Source: Neoroseomonas oryzicola (lineage in GTDB: Bacteria > Pseudomonadota > Alphaproteobacteria > Acetobacterales > Acetobacteraceae). From it: 64,000 nucleotides of DNA. The notes under the pieces were generated by a model that saw only the letters and a program-made list of their open reading frames with translations, made no database searches and was not told the DNA's origin. The stretch covers positions 558,001-622,000 of the forward strand of contig NZ_JAAVUP010000001.1 of NCBI RefSeq assembly GCF_012163135.1. Reading direction: 5' to 3'. The position numbers and the translations under genes are program-made. Each line of letters opens with the position of its first letter. The stretch's first letter is position 1. This document shows positions 24,850 through 33,417 of the stretch, piece after piece.

Positions 24850-26969
24850 GCTGAGGCGAGAGTGTCCGGCGTGAAGGGCATCGCGCGCGGCCGGATGCCG
24901 AGCGCGTCGTGGATGGCGTTGGCGATGGCAGCGACGGCGGGTGCGAGGGAAGCCTCCCCCGCGCCGAGCGGCTTTTCCTCGGGGCGCGGGATCAGCCGCG
25001 TCTCCACCGTCGGCACTTCGGAGAAACGAAGGATAGGGTAATCCTCCCACCGCGTGCTGGTGACGGTGCGGCGGTCGAAGGCAACCTGCTCCTTCAACGC
25101 CATCGAGACGCCGTGGATGGCCCCTCCCTCATACTGGTTGACGACGCCGTCGGGGTTGATGACCTCCCCCACATCGGCGGCGATCCAGAGCCGGCGGCAG
25201 ACGACGCGGTCCAGCGCCTCGATCTCGGCGGCCACGGCGCAATAGGCGCCGGTGTGCTTGTAGCGGGCATAGGCTAGGCCCAGGCCGAAGCCTTCCCGCT
25301 TCGCGCGCCCGCGCCAGCCGCACATCTCCGCGGCCAGCGCCAGCACGTCGCGGCCGCGCGGATCGTCCAGGTGGCGCAGGCGGAAGTCGAGCGCGTCCTC
25401 GCCGGTCATGGCGGCGAGGTCCTCCATCACGGATTCGATCGCGAGAACATTCACGGGCGCGCCGAGCCCCCGCAGCGCCGAACAGCGCAGCGGCATCTCG
25501 GCGATCCGCTTCAACCCGATCGTCATACGCGGGATGCGGTAAGCCGGGATGGCGTTGCGCTGCGCCCCACCGCCGGAGGCCAGCGGCGGATTGATCGCGT
25601 TCGGGATCCGCCGCGGCGGGTCCATGTATTCGACGGCCAGCAGCGTCGGGTTCGGATCGCGGCCGGGGCGCGAGGAATGGCCGTGGCTGATGACCTCCTC
25701 CCGCCAGGTCGCGATGTTCCCGGCGGCATCGAGCCCTGCCTCGATCTCCACCACCATCGCCGAGGAGACCGGTCCCCAGCCGAGTTCCTCGGCGCGCGAC
25801 CACAGCAGCCGCACGGGCCGCCCCGGAACCGCGCGCGCGGCGAGCGCGGCATCCAGTGCCACGTCGTCCGCCCCGTTGTGCCCGTAGCAGCCCGCCCCTT
25901 CCATGTGGCGGACGAGGATCGCCTCGTCAGTCATCCGCAGCGCCTTCGCGAGGTCGGCACGCAGGTTGTAGACCCCCTGGGTGTGGCTCCAGACCTCGAG
26001 CGTCCCATTCTGCCAGCGCGCCACGGCGCAGGAGGTGCCGACCGAGGCATGGGTGACGTAGGGGCGGAAGAAGGTCGCGCGGATCGTCCGCGTCGCCTCC
26101 CCGGCAGCCTCGTCGCGCTCGGCGATGACGGCGTGATCGCCGGGCGCGGCACGCAGCCAGTCGGCCAGCGCGCCGGGGTCGGGCAGCGTGTCGGTGGCCT
26201 GCCAGCTGGCGCGTGCCGCGAGCCGTTCGGCCACGCGCTCCGCGTCATGTTCGCTGCCCGCGACCACCGCGAGGAAGGACCCGTCGCGCGCGATCACCAC
26301 GCCTTCGGGCAGCGCTCCCTCGCGCAAGTCGACCAGACGTGCCTGGCGGGCCGGCGGCCGCACCACGCGGGCATGCAGCATCCCCGGCAGGCGCAGGTCG
26401 TGCACGAAGCGCGGCGCGCCGAACACCTTGTCCGGCAGGTCGATCCGCGCCGCCGAGGTCCCGGCGATGCGCCGTTCACGCGGCGGCTTCGGCCGCGCAT
26501 CGACCGGCGCCTCGCAGGCCAGCAGCGCCGCATCCGCCTGCGCCCAGTAGGACCCTATTGCGCGGCCGTCCGGCGCGAGGAAAGCGCCGTCCTCGATGCG
26601 CAGTGCCTCGACCGGCACGCCGCTGCGCTGGGCGGCGACCTGCAGGTGGATCGCGCGCGCCGCGGCCGAGACGTGCCGCAGCGCCATGCCGCTGTCCTGG
26701 ACCGAGAGGCTGCCGGAGGTGACGCCTTCATTCGGGCTATCCGGCGTCGCGGCCGCCTGCAGGCGCACGCGCGCCATGGCGACGTCGAGTTCCTCGGCGA
26801 CGATCTGCGCGAGCGCCGTCAGGATCCCCTGCCCCAGTTCGACCTTGCCCGGCGTGACGACGACATGGCCGGCGGCGTCGAAGGCCAGCCAGCGATCGAG
26901 GCGCGGATTGGTCGCGAGGTTCCCCGGCAGCTTCCCCGGCGGGGCCGCGCGGCGGTCGAGGTCGCTCAT
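24846..26969 (-). CDS. Permuted Mo-hydroxylase large subunit (isoquinoline 1-oxidoreductase beta/IorB-like)
   Basis: A 707-aa molybdopterin subunit in which the cofactor segment VVVTPGKVELGQGILTALAQ lies at residues ~36-55, ahead of the domain that normally comes first (IDLPDKVFGAPRFVHDLRLPG near residue 180). This circular order is that of IorB rather than XDH/CoxL. The C-terminal Glu is in PLGAGEASLAPAV. The family oxidises N-heteroaromatics or aldehydes and needs only a small [2Fe-2S] partner, which is encoded just upstream (4-nt overlap). I start at the ATG at 26969; further upstream frame is shadow. No FAD subunit accompanies it, as expected. Substrate unknown. Confidence 0.85.
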   Translation of the reverse strand: MSDLDRRAAPPGKLPGNLATNPRLDRWLAFDAAGHVVVTPGKVELGQGILTALAQIVAEELDVAMARVRLQAAATPDSPNEGVTSGSLSVQDSGMALRHVSAAARAIHLQVAAQRSGVPVEALRIEDGAFLAPDGRAIGSYWAQADAALLACEAPVDARPKPPRERRIAGTSAARIDLPDKVFGAPRFVHDLRLPGMLHARVVRPPARQARLVDLREGALPEGVVIARDGSFLAVVAGSEHDAERVAERLAARASWQATDTLPDPGALADWLRAAPGDHAVIAERDEAAGEATRTIRATFFRPYVTHASVGTSCAVARWQNGTLEVWSHTQGVYNLRADLAKALRMTDEAILVRHMEGAGCYGHNGADDVALDAALAARAVPGRPVRLLWSRAEELGWGPVSSAMVVEIEAGLDAAGNIATWREEVISHGHSSRPGRDPNPTLLAVEYMDPPRRIPNAINPPLASGGGAQRNAIPAYRIPRMTIGLKRIAEMPLRCSALRGLGAPVNVLAIESVMEDLAAMTGEDALDFRLRHLDDPRGRDVLALAAEMCGWRGRAKREGFGLGLAYARYKHTGAYCAVAAEIEALDRVVCRRLWIAADVGEVINPDGVVNQYEGGAIHGVSMALKEQVAFDRRTVTSTRWEDYPILRFSEVPTVETRLIPRPEEKPLGAGEASLAPAVAAIANAIHDALGIRPRAMPFTPDTLASA

Positions 26970-27427
26970 GCCCGCATCTCCGCCGCCGCGCGCTGCACCG
27001 CGCGGATGATCCGGTTGTGACTGCCGCAGCGGCACAGATGCGGGTCGAGCGCCGCACGGATCGCCGCATCGTCCGGATCAGGCTCGCGCGCCAGCAGCGC
27101 GGACGCCGCGACGATGATGCCCGACAGGCAGAAGCCGCATTGCCCGGCCTGTTCCGCCAACAGCGCGGTTTGCAGCGGATGCGGCGCGTCGGGCGAGCCG
27201 AGCCCCTCCACCGTCGTGACGCTGCGCCCCGCGACCGACGACGCTGCGATGGCGCAGGCATAGGCGGGCGCGCCGTCGACCAGCACGGCGCAGGCGCCGC
27301 ATTGTTCCGCGCCGCACCCATAGCGTGGGCCGGACAGGCCAAGCGCGCCGCGCAGGACATGCAGCAGCGCCTCGTCCTCCGCCGCCTCCACCGACACCGG
27401 CTGTCCGTTCAGGGTGAAGGCGACCAT
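26966..27427 (-). CDS. [2Fe-2S] small subunit of the IorAB-like hydroxylase
   Basis: A 153-aa partner of the permuted large subunit. The clusters are CGAEQCGACAVLVDG with YAC, and CGFCLSGIIVAA with HLCRCGSHNRII; both sets of cysteines are complete. The C-terminal CRCGSHNRI form (rather than CRCTGY) is typical of the IorA group. GAGG lies 5 nt before the ATG. The upstream tctC gene ends 7 bp away, so the cluster starts with a solute-binding protein and continues into the enzyme. Confidence 0.92.
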   Translation of the reverse strand: MVAFTLNGQPVSVEAAEDEALLHVLRGALGLSGPRYGCGAEQCGACAVLVDGAPAYACAIAASSVAGRSVTTVEGLGSPDAPHPLQTALLAEQAGQCGFCLSGIIVAASALLAREPDPDDAAIRAALDPHLCRCGSHNRIIRAVQRAAAEMRA

Positions 27428-27434
27428 GGCGGCC

Positions 27435-28403
27435 TCAATTCGCCTGGATGCCGGCGATGCGGATGCCCTCGGCCTGGCGGGCGATGTCCTCGCGCAGGAA
27501 GCGGTCGAAGGCGGCGACGTCCATCGGATTGACCAGGGCCCCGGCGCGCTGCTGCGCCTCCCGCGTCGCGGGCAGGCCCATGATGCGGTTGACCTCGGCG
27601 TTCAGCCGTTCGCGGATCGGCATGGGCGTCGCGGCCGGCGCCATCAGGCCAAGCCAGATGCTGGCTTCGTAGCCCGGCAGAACTTCGGCGACGGTCGGAA
27701 CGTCCGGCAGCAGCGGGCTGCGCTGCGGGCCGGTCGTCGCCAGCGCACGCACGCGACCGCCGCGCGCCTGCTCGGCCATGGTCGGGATGGCGTCGAACAT
27801 CATCGGCACCTGGCCGGCGATCAACGCGGTGCGCGCCTCGTTCGAGCCGCGGAAGGGAATATGCGTGATCTCGATGCCCGCCATGGCGCGGAACACCTCG
27901 CCCGCGACATGATACGGCGTGCCAGGACCCGAGGAGGCGTAGTCGACCTTCCCCGGATTGGCCTTGGCATAGCCGATCAACTCCTGCACCGAATTCGCCG
28001 GCAGCGACGGATGCACCACCAGCACATGGTGCGCGACATTGATGAAGGCGACGGCCGAGAGGTCCCGCATCAGCACGTAGGGACGGTTCGGCAGCAGCGT
28101 CTCGTTCGCCGTATGGGTGTTCGACATCAGCAGCAGCGTGTGCCCGTCCGGGGCCGCCTTCACGACCGCATCGGCGCCGATGGTCCCCCCCGCGCCGGGC
28201 CGGTTCTCGATCACCACGGGCTGGCCGAGCGACAGGGCCAGCGGCTCTGCCAGGAATCGCCCGGCCACATCCGCCGAACCGCCCAGCCCGAAGGGCACGA
28301 TCACGCGGATCGGCCGCGACGGCCAGGCCTGCGCCGACGCGCCGCGTGCCACGAAACCCGCCGAAAGCGCCCCGAGCGCGAGCGCCGACCGCCGTCCGAT
28401 CAT
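27435..28403 (-). CDS. TctC/Bug-family solute-binding protein, copy 3
   Basis: A 322-aa periplasmic receptor with a Tat-like signal (MIGRRSALALGALSAGF...SAQ), WPSRPIRVIVPFGLGGSADV and the loop ENRPGAGGTIGAD. GGAGGGTTCAGGA precedes the ATG. It is the first gene of the tctC-iorA-iorB-pht5-tctC operon, so its ligand is probably the substrate of the hydroxylase cassette; this is inference from context. The Anbu gene lies 58 bp upstream on the same strand. Confidence 0.9.
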   Translation of the reverse strand: MIGRRSALALGALSAGFVARGASAQAWPSRPIRVIVPFGLGGSADVAGRFLAEPLALSLGQPVVIENRPGAGGTIGADAVVKAAPDGHTLLLMSNTHTANETLLPNRPYVLMRDLSAVAFINVAHHVLVVHPSLPANSVQELIGYAKANPGKVDYASSGPGTPYHVAGEVFRAMAGIEITHIPFRGSNEARTALIAGQVPMMFDAIPTMAEQARGGRVRALATTGPQRSPLLPDVPTVAEVLPGYEASIWLGLMAPAATPMPIRERLNAEVNRIMGLPATREAQQRAGALVNPMDVAAFDRFLREDIARQAEGIRIAGIQAN

Positions 28404-28461
28404 TCCTGAACCCTCCGTCCCTCACGGCCAATTGTGGGCGGCCGGCGGGTGGGCGCAAGGG

Positions 28462-29199
28462 TCAGCCCGGCACCCAGTCCGGCGCCGGCATGGCGCGGTA
28501 GGCTTCCCGCAGGCTGTTCGACCAGCCTTCGCGCACCAGCCGGAAATAGGGCTCGTCCTCGGTGATACGCTTGCGCAGCGCCACCACCTGCGTATTGGCG
28601 CGATAGACCAGAAGGTCGAGCGGCATGCCGACCGTCAGGTTCGACCGCAGCGTCGAATCCATGCTGATCAACGCGAGCTTCACCCCGTCGACCAGCGTCG
28701 TGTCCGGCGTCACCGCGCGGTCGAGGATCGGCTTGCCATACTTGTGCTCGCCGATCTGGAGGAAGGGGGTGTCCTCGGTCGCCTCGATGAAGTTGCCGGC
28801 GGCGTAGATCATGAACAGCCGCTGCGGCTGCCCGCCGATCTGTCCCCCCAGCAGCAGCGCAACGTCGAAGGCGATGCCCTGGGCGCGCAGGGTCGGTCCG
28901 TCGGTGTCGAACACGGCCCGCACCGCGGCGCCCACCAGCTGTGCGGCACGGAACATGGTCGGCACGTCGCGCAGCGTATGGGTCTGGCCCTCGAGCCAGA
29001 CGCCCTCCACGAGCCGGTTCCACACCGCCTGGCTGATGGCGAGGTTGCCGGCCGACAGCAGCGCGACCATGCGCTCCCCCGGCACTTCCTCGACATGCAT
29101 CTTGCCGAAGGTGGAGATGTGGTCGACGCCCGCATTGGTGCGGGTGTCGGACAGCAACACGAGGCCCTCGTTCAGGTAGAGCCCCACGCAATACGTCAT
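28462..29199 (-). CDS. Anbu, proteasome-like Ntn peptidase
   Basis: A 245-aa bacterial proteasome-beta relative (Anbu/BPH family). After Met removal the N-terminal Thr1 of TYCVGLYL is the expected nucleophile. Asp17 (in LLSDTRTNAG) and Lys32 (in STFGKMHV) are in the places expected of the proteasome T1-D17-K33 triad. The family shares the HslV/20S fold and forms a helical or ring assembly. It is the third gene of the leftward ATP-grasp, alpha-E, Anbu unit (18 bp from alpha-E). That linkage is well known and suggests turnover or processing of a peptide made by the ATP-grasp ligase. Confidence 0.9.
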   Translation of the reverse strand: MTYCVGLYLNEGLVLLSDTRTNAGVDHISTFGKMHVEEVPGERMVALLSAGNLAISQAVWNRLVEGVWLEGQTHTLRDVPTMFRAAQLVGAAVRAVFDTDGPTLRAQGIAFDVALLLGGQIGGQPQRLFMIYAAGNFIEATEDTPFLQIGEHKYGKPILDRAVTPDTTLVDGVKLALISMDSTLRSNLTVGMPLDLLVYRANTQVVALRKRITEDEPYFRLVREGWSNSLREAYRAMPAPDWVPG

Positions 29200-29217
29200 G
29201 GCGCGCCTCCGCGGCGC

Positions 29218-30159
29218 TCAGGCCTGCAGGTAGAAGTCCTGGATCTGCCGCCCGAGTTCGAGGTTCCGGTCGATGGTCGCGGTGAGGAAGTCGTGCAACC
29301 CGCCGGCCATGATATCCGCGATCCGCCCGAAGCGCAGCCGGGCGTGCATCTCGCCCGCCAGGCGATGGCATTCGCCCTTCCGCCCGCCATGGGAGGCGGC
29401 GATGCCGTCCAGGGTCTCCTCGATGCGGCCGTAGCAGGCGACCATCGATCGCGGCAGTTCCGGGCGCAGGATCAGCAGTTCCGCGATCCGCCGGGATTCC
29501 AGCCGCGAATGGTAGACCCAGTGATAGGCGCGCAGCGCGGAGACCGACCGCAGGATTGCCTGCCACTGCAGGTAGCCGACCGCGCCATCCTCCTCCGTCC
29601 CGCCCAGGGCGTGGTGATGCACGTCGAGCACGCGCGCGGTGTTGTCCGCGCGTTCGAGCATCGTGCCCAGGCGGACGAAGCGCCAGGCCTCGTCCCGCAG
29701 CATGGTATCGGCATAGGCGCCGTTGAACAGGACGGTGCGGCTCTTCACCCAATCGAGGAAGGCCGGGAGGTTGTCGGTCGCGAAGGTCTGCTCCGTGCTG
29801 CGGCGCGCCTCGGACCAGGTCTCGTTCACGGCTTCCCACATGTCGACCGTCAGCGCTGTGCGGACCTGGCGGCCATTGCGCCGCGCCGCCTCGATGCAGG
29901 AGATGATCGAGGAGGAGTTGGACGGATCGGCGGCGAGGTAGCGGACGACCGTTTCCTGCGTCGCCTCCTGCCCCGTCTCGCGGAAGCCGGGCTCGCAGCC
30001 CGAGGCGATGAGCAGCGCCCGCCAGGCACTGTCGCGCTGGGCGACGTCGCGGGTCAGGCTCGCCATGCGCAGCGCGACCTGCAGGCCGCGCGCGTTGTTG
30101 CCGGCACGCTCGATGTAGCGGCCGAGCCAATAGAGGCTGTCTGCGGTGCGGCTCAGCAT
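29218..30159 (-). CDS. Alpha-E domain protein (PF04168 type)
   Basis: A 313-aa all-helical protein starting MLSRTADSLYWLGRYIERAGN, with the alpha-E motifs LGTMLERADNTARVLDVH and YHWVYHSRLESRRIAELL. It has no catalytic motif that I recognise. The family is almost always next to the circularly permuted ATP-grasp protein and is proposed to help in amide or peptide formation. Its start overlaps the ATP-grasp stop by one base (TGATG). Confidence 0.88.
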   Translation of the reverse strand: MLSRTADSLYWLGRYIERAGNNARGLQVALRMASLTRDVAQRDSAWRALLIASGCEPGFRETGQEATQETVVRYLAADPSNSSSIISCIEAARRNGRQVRTALTVDMWEAVNETWSEARRSTEQTFATDNLPAFLDWVKSRTVLFNGAYADTMLRDEAWRFVRLGTMLERADNTARVLDVHHHALGGTEEDGAVGYLQWQAILRSVSALRAYHWVYHSRLESRRIAELLILRPELPRSMVACYGRIEETLDGIAASHGGRKGECHRLAGEMHARLRFGRIADIMAGGLHDFLTATIDRNLELGRQIQDFYLQA

Positions 30160-31619
30160 CAGCCTGCCTCCCCCGCCGGCCTGGCGATGTCCGCGGGGTC
30201 GTCCTCGAGCACCCAGGTGTCCTTGGTGCCGCCGCCCTGGGAAGAGTTCACCACCAGCGAACCCTCGCGCAGCGCGACGCGGGTCAGCCCGCCGGGGACG
30301 ATCCGTACCTCCTTCCCGCAGAGCACGAAGGGGCGCAGGTCGACATGGCGGGGCGCGATGCCCTTCTCGACCAGCGTCGGCACGGTCGACAGGGCGAGCG
30401 TCGGCTGGGCGATGTACTCGGCGGGCTTGGCCTTGATGCGCGCGGCGAATTCGGCGCGCTGCTCGGCGGTGCTGTGCGGGCCCACCAGCATGCCGTAGCC
30501 GCCCGAGCCGTGCGTCAGCTTCACCACCAGCTCGTCGAGGTGGTCGAGCACATAGGCGCGATCCTCGTCCCGCTCGCACAGGTAGGTCGGCACGTTGGAC
30601 AGCATCGGCTCCTCGCCGAGGTAGAAGCGCACCATCTCGGGCACATACGGGTAGATCGCCTTGTCGTCGGCGATGCCGCCGCCCGGCGCGTTCGCCAGCG
30701 TGACGTTGCCCTTCTTGTAGGCCGCCATCAGCCCCGGCACGCCGAGCACGCTTTCCGGCCGGAAGACCTTCGGGTCCAGGTAGTCGTCGTCGATGCGGCG
30801 GTAGATCACGTCGACGCGCTGCGACCCGGTCGTGGTCCGCATGTAGACCACGTCGTCCTCGACAAACAGGTCCGGACCCTCGACCACCTCCACGCCCATC
30901 TCGTCGGCGAGGAAGCAGTGTTCGTAATAGGCACTGTTGTAGGAACCCGGCGTGAGGATCGCGACGCGCGGCAGGCCGCGGCAGTTGGGCGGGGCGACCG
31001 ATTTCAACGTCTCGAGCAGTTCCTCGGGGTAATGCCCGACCGGCGCGATGCGGTGCCGCGCGAAGAGGTCGGGGAAGAGGCGCAGCATCGCCTCCCGTCC
31101 CTCCAGCATGTAGGACACGCCCGAGGGCGTGCGGCAATTGTCCTCGAGCACCCAGAAATCGCCCGGCCCCGTGCGCACCACGTCGATGCCGGCGATATGG
31201 GTGTAGACGCCCCCGGGCGGGACGAAGCCCTGCATCTCGGGGCGGAAGGCCTCGTTCTCCCGCACCAGGGCGGCGGGGATCTTGCCGGCCTTGACGATCT
31301 CCTGCGCGCCATAGACGTCGAGGAGAAAGAGGTTCAGCGCCTTCACCCGCTGCACCAGGCCGCGCGACAGGGCATCCCATTCGGCACGCGCGAGGATGCG
31401 GGGGATGATGTCGAAGGGGATCAGCCGCTCCGGGTCGCCGCCCTCGCCATAGACGGCGAAGGTGATGCCGATCCGCTTGAACAGCAGCTCGGCCTCCCGG
31501 CGTCGTCGTTCCAGCGCCCCCTGGGGCGTGGCCGCGAGCCAGCGGGCAATCTCCGCATAGGGGCCGCGGACGAGGCCGTCGGCCGACATTTCATCGAAGG
31601 CGGGGGTCGTCGTGGTCAC
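30159..31619 (-). CDS. Circularly permuted ATP-grasp protein type 2 (COG2308-like)
   Basis: A 486-aa ATP-grasp ligase-like protein. It contains VLEDNCRTPSGVSYMLE, PRVAILTPGSYNSAYYEH, LVVKLTHGSGGYGMLVG (nucleotide loop) and a C-terminal LTRVALREGSLVVNSSQG. I choose the GTG at 31619 (VTTTTPAFDEM) with GGAGG 11 nt upstream. The ATG of MSADG nine codons on is an alternative, and further upstream frame is unconserved. It heads the operon with alpha-E and Anbu. Known clusters also encode a transglutaminase-like protease, which is not here. Function is likely amide or peptide ligation on an unknown substrate. Confidence 0.85.
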   Translation of the reverse strand: MTTTTPAFDEMSADGLVRGPYAEIARWLAATPQGALERRRREAELLFKRIGITFAVYGEGGDPERLIPFDIIPRILARAEWDALSRGLVQRVKALNLFLLDVYGAQEIVKAGKIPAALVRENEAFRPEMQGFVPPGGVYTHIAGIDVVRTGPGDFWVLEDNCRTPSGVSYMLEGREAMLRLFPDLFARHRIAPVGHYPEELLETLKSVAPPNCRGLPRVAILTPGSYNSAYYEHCFLADEMGVEVVEGPDLFVEDDVVYMRTTTGSQRVDVIYRRIDDDYLDPKVFRPESVLGVPGLMAAYKKGNVTLANAPGGGIADDKAIYPYVPEMVRFYLGEEPMLSNVPTYLCERDEDRAYVLDHLDELVVKLTHGSGGYGMLVGPHSTAEQRAEFAARIKAKPAEYIAQPTLALSTVPTLVEKGIAPRHVDLRPFVLCGKEVRIVPGGLTRVALREGSLVVNSSQGGGTKDTWVLEDDPADIARPAGEAG

Positions 31620-31633
31620 CTGCGCGTGGTCCT

Positions 31634-31707
31634 CCGTCTGCGAGCCTCGCCGGGCGGGGCCCCTCAGCGCAAGCCCGGCAAGGCTATCCGATCGCGCGCG
31701 CAGACGG
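31634..31707. promoter_or_regulatory. Inverted repeat in the divergent ATP-grasp / ThDP-enzyme promoter region
   Basis: The 175-bp gap between two divergent genes holds CCGTCTGCG (31634-31642) and its reverse complement CGCAGACGG (31699-31707), 56 bp apart. This could be a paired regulator site. I saw no convincing -35/-10 boxes. One arm lies 15 bp upstream of the ATP-grasp start. Confidence 0.25.
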
Positions 31708-31794
31708 CACCTGCTCATTATCCGGGCGCGGCGTGCCCCCTTATGGGCAAGGCGCTCCCCGCCTATCCTCCGGCCGACACGCCGGAGGACCCGC

Positions 31795-33417
31795 ATGAAC
31801 GACGCAGCCCTGACCACCGCAGCCGATGCCATCGCCGCCGCCTTCGCCGGCGCCGGGACCAGGCGGCTCTACGGCGTGCCGGGGGGCGGGTCGAGCCTCG
31901 ACCTCATCGCGGCGGCCAAGGCACAGGGGCTCGACTTCGTCCTGGCCCGCCACGAATCCTCCGCGGTGATCATGGCGGCGACCGAGGCCGAGCTGTCCGG
32001 CACGCCGGGCTTCGCGCTCTGCACCCGCGGCCCGGGCGTGGGTAATGCGGCGAACGGGATGGCGCATGCCGCGCTCGACCGCGCGCCGGTGGTGCTGCTG
32101 GCCGACGGCTTCGCGGCGCCGGAGCGCGCCTACGCGACGCACCAGTATTTCGACCAGGCGGCGATGCTCGCCCCGGTGACCAAGGCACAGCTGTCGGTCG
32201 GCCAGATGGCGGCGGACGAGGCCGCGCATCGCGCGATCGAGGCTGCCCTCGCCGCCCCGCGCGGTGCGGCGCTGATCGAACTGACGGGCCGCGCCGCGCG
32301 CCAGCCCGCGGCCCTGCCGGCCGCCCTGTCCCGCCCCGCCGCGCCGCGGCCCGATTCCGCCGCCATCGCCGCAGCGCGCAAGGTGCTGGCCGGCGCACGG
32401 CGTCCCGTCGTCGTCGCGGGGCTCGAGGCGCTCGAGGCGGCGGCGGAAATCCGCGCCCTCGTCGCCGCGCTCGGCTGCCCGGCGCTCGTCACCTACAAGG
32501 CGAAGGGCGTGGTCGCGGATGCCGATCCGCATTTCGCCGGCGTCTTCACCTGCGGCGCGGCGGAAGGCCCGGTCATGGACCGCGCGGATGCCATCCTGCT
32601 GGTGGGCGCCGACCCGGTGGAATTCATCTCCAAGCCCTGGCGCTGGTCCGTGCCGGTGATCGAGCTCGCCACCGCGCCGCGCGCCCTGCCCTACACCACG
32701 CCGGCGGCGGCGGTTTCGGGGGCGCTCGCCCCGGCGGTCGCGGCGCTGGCCGAGGGCGCGGCGCGCTCCGATTGGACCGCGGCCGAGATCGCGGCGCTGC
32801 GCGAGGGCTGGCTGGCCGCGCTCGCCAACGATCCGAAGCGAGGCGCCGGGATCGGTCCGCAGCGCGTCGTCGAGATCGCGCAGGAGGCCTGCCGCAAGGC
32901 CGGCTTCGATCCGCGCGTCGCGGTCGATGCCGGCGCGCACATGTTCCCCGCGACGACGTACTGGCAATGCTCGCGGCCGGGCGACCTGCTGATCTCGAAC
33001 GGGCTCGCCACCATGGGCTTCGCGCTGCCGGCCGCCCTCGCCGCGGCGCTCTACGACCCGGCGCGCGGGGCGCTCGCCTTCACCGGCGATGGCGGGCTGC
33101 TGATGGGGCTCGGCGAGCTCGCGACGGCCGCGGTGCAGGGCGCGCATGTCGTCGTCATCGCCTTCAACGACGCGACGCTCTCGCTGATCGACATCAAGAA
33201 GGATGCGCGGGACCTGCATGACGGCGCGCTCGGCTGGCCGCGGGCGGACCTCGCGGGGGTGATGCGCTCGCTGGGCGGCATCGGCCTCAGCGCGGCGACG
33301 GAGGCCGAATACGCCGCCGCCCTCGCCGAGGCCTGCGCGGCCAAGGGCCCCGTGCTGATCGACGTCGCCGTCGATCCGTCCGGCTATCCGGCACAGATCA
33401 AGGCGCTGCGGGGTTGA
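31795..33417 (+). CDS. Thiamine-diphosphate enzyme, acetolactate-synthase-like
   Basis: The 540-aa product has the three-domain fold of the acetolactate synthase/benzoylformate decarboxylase group. It shows the catalytic Glu in ARHESSAVIMAA, GVGNAANGMAHA in the N-terminal domain, a central NAD-like domain with VVVAGLEAL, and the ThDP motif FTGDGGLLMGL...NDATLSLI. GGAGG precedes the ATG by 6 nt. No small regulatory subunit is adjacent, so it is probably a catabolic 2-oxo-acid decarboxylase or carboligase rather than biosynthetic ALS. The next gene overlaps its stop. Confidence 0.85.
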   Translation: MNDAALTTAADAIAAAFAGAGTRRLYGVPGGGSSLDLIAAAKAQGLDFVLARHESSAVIMAATEAELSGTPGFALCTRGPGVGNAANGMAHAALDRAPVVLLADGFAAPERAYATHQYFDQAAMLAPVTKAQLSVGQMAADEAAHRAIEAALAAPRGAALIELTGRAARQPAALPAALSRPAAPRPDSAAIAAARKVLAGARRPVVVAGLEALEAAAEIRALVAALGCPALVTYKAKGVVADADPHFAGVFTCGAAEGPVMDRADAILLVGADPVEFISKPWRWSVPVIELATAPRALPYTTPAAAVSGALAPAVAALAEGAARSDWTAAEIAALREGWLAALANDPKRGAGIGPQRVVEIAQEACRKAGFDPRVAVDAGAHMFPATTYWQCSRPGDLLISNGLATMGFALPAALAAALYDPARGALAFTGDGGLLMGLGELATAAVQGAHVVVIAFNDATLSLIDIKKDARDLHDGALGWPRADLAGVMRSLGGIGLSAATEAEYAAALAEACAAKGPVLIDVAVDPSGYPAQIKALRG

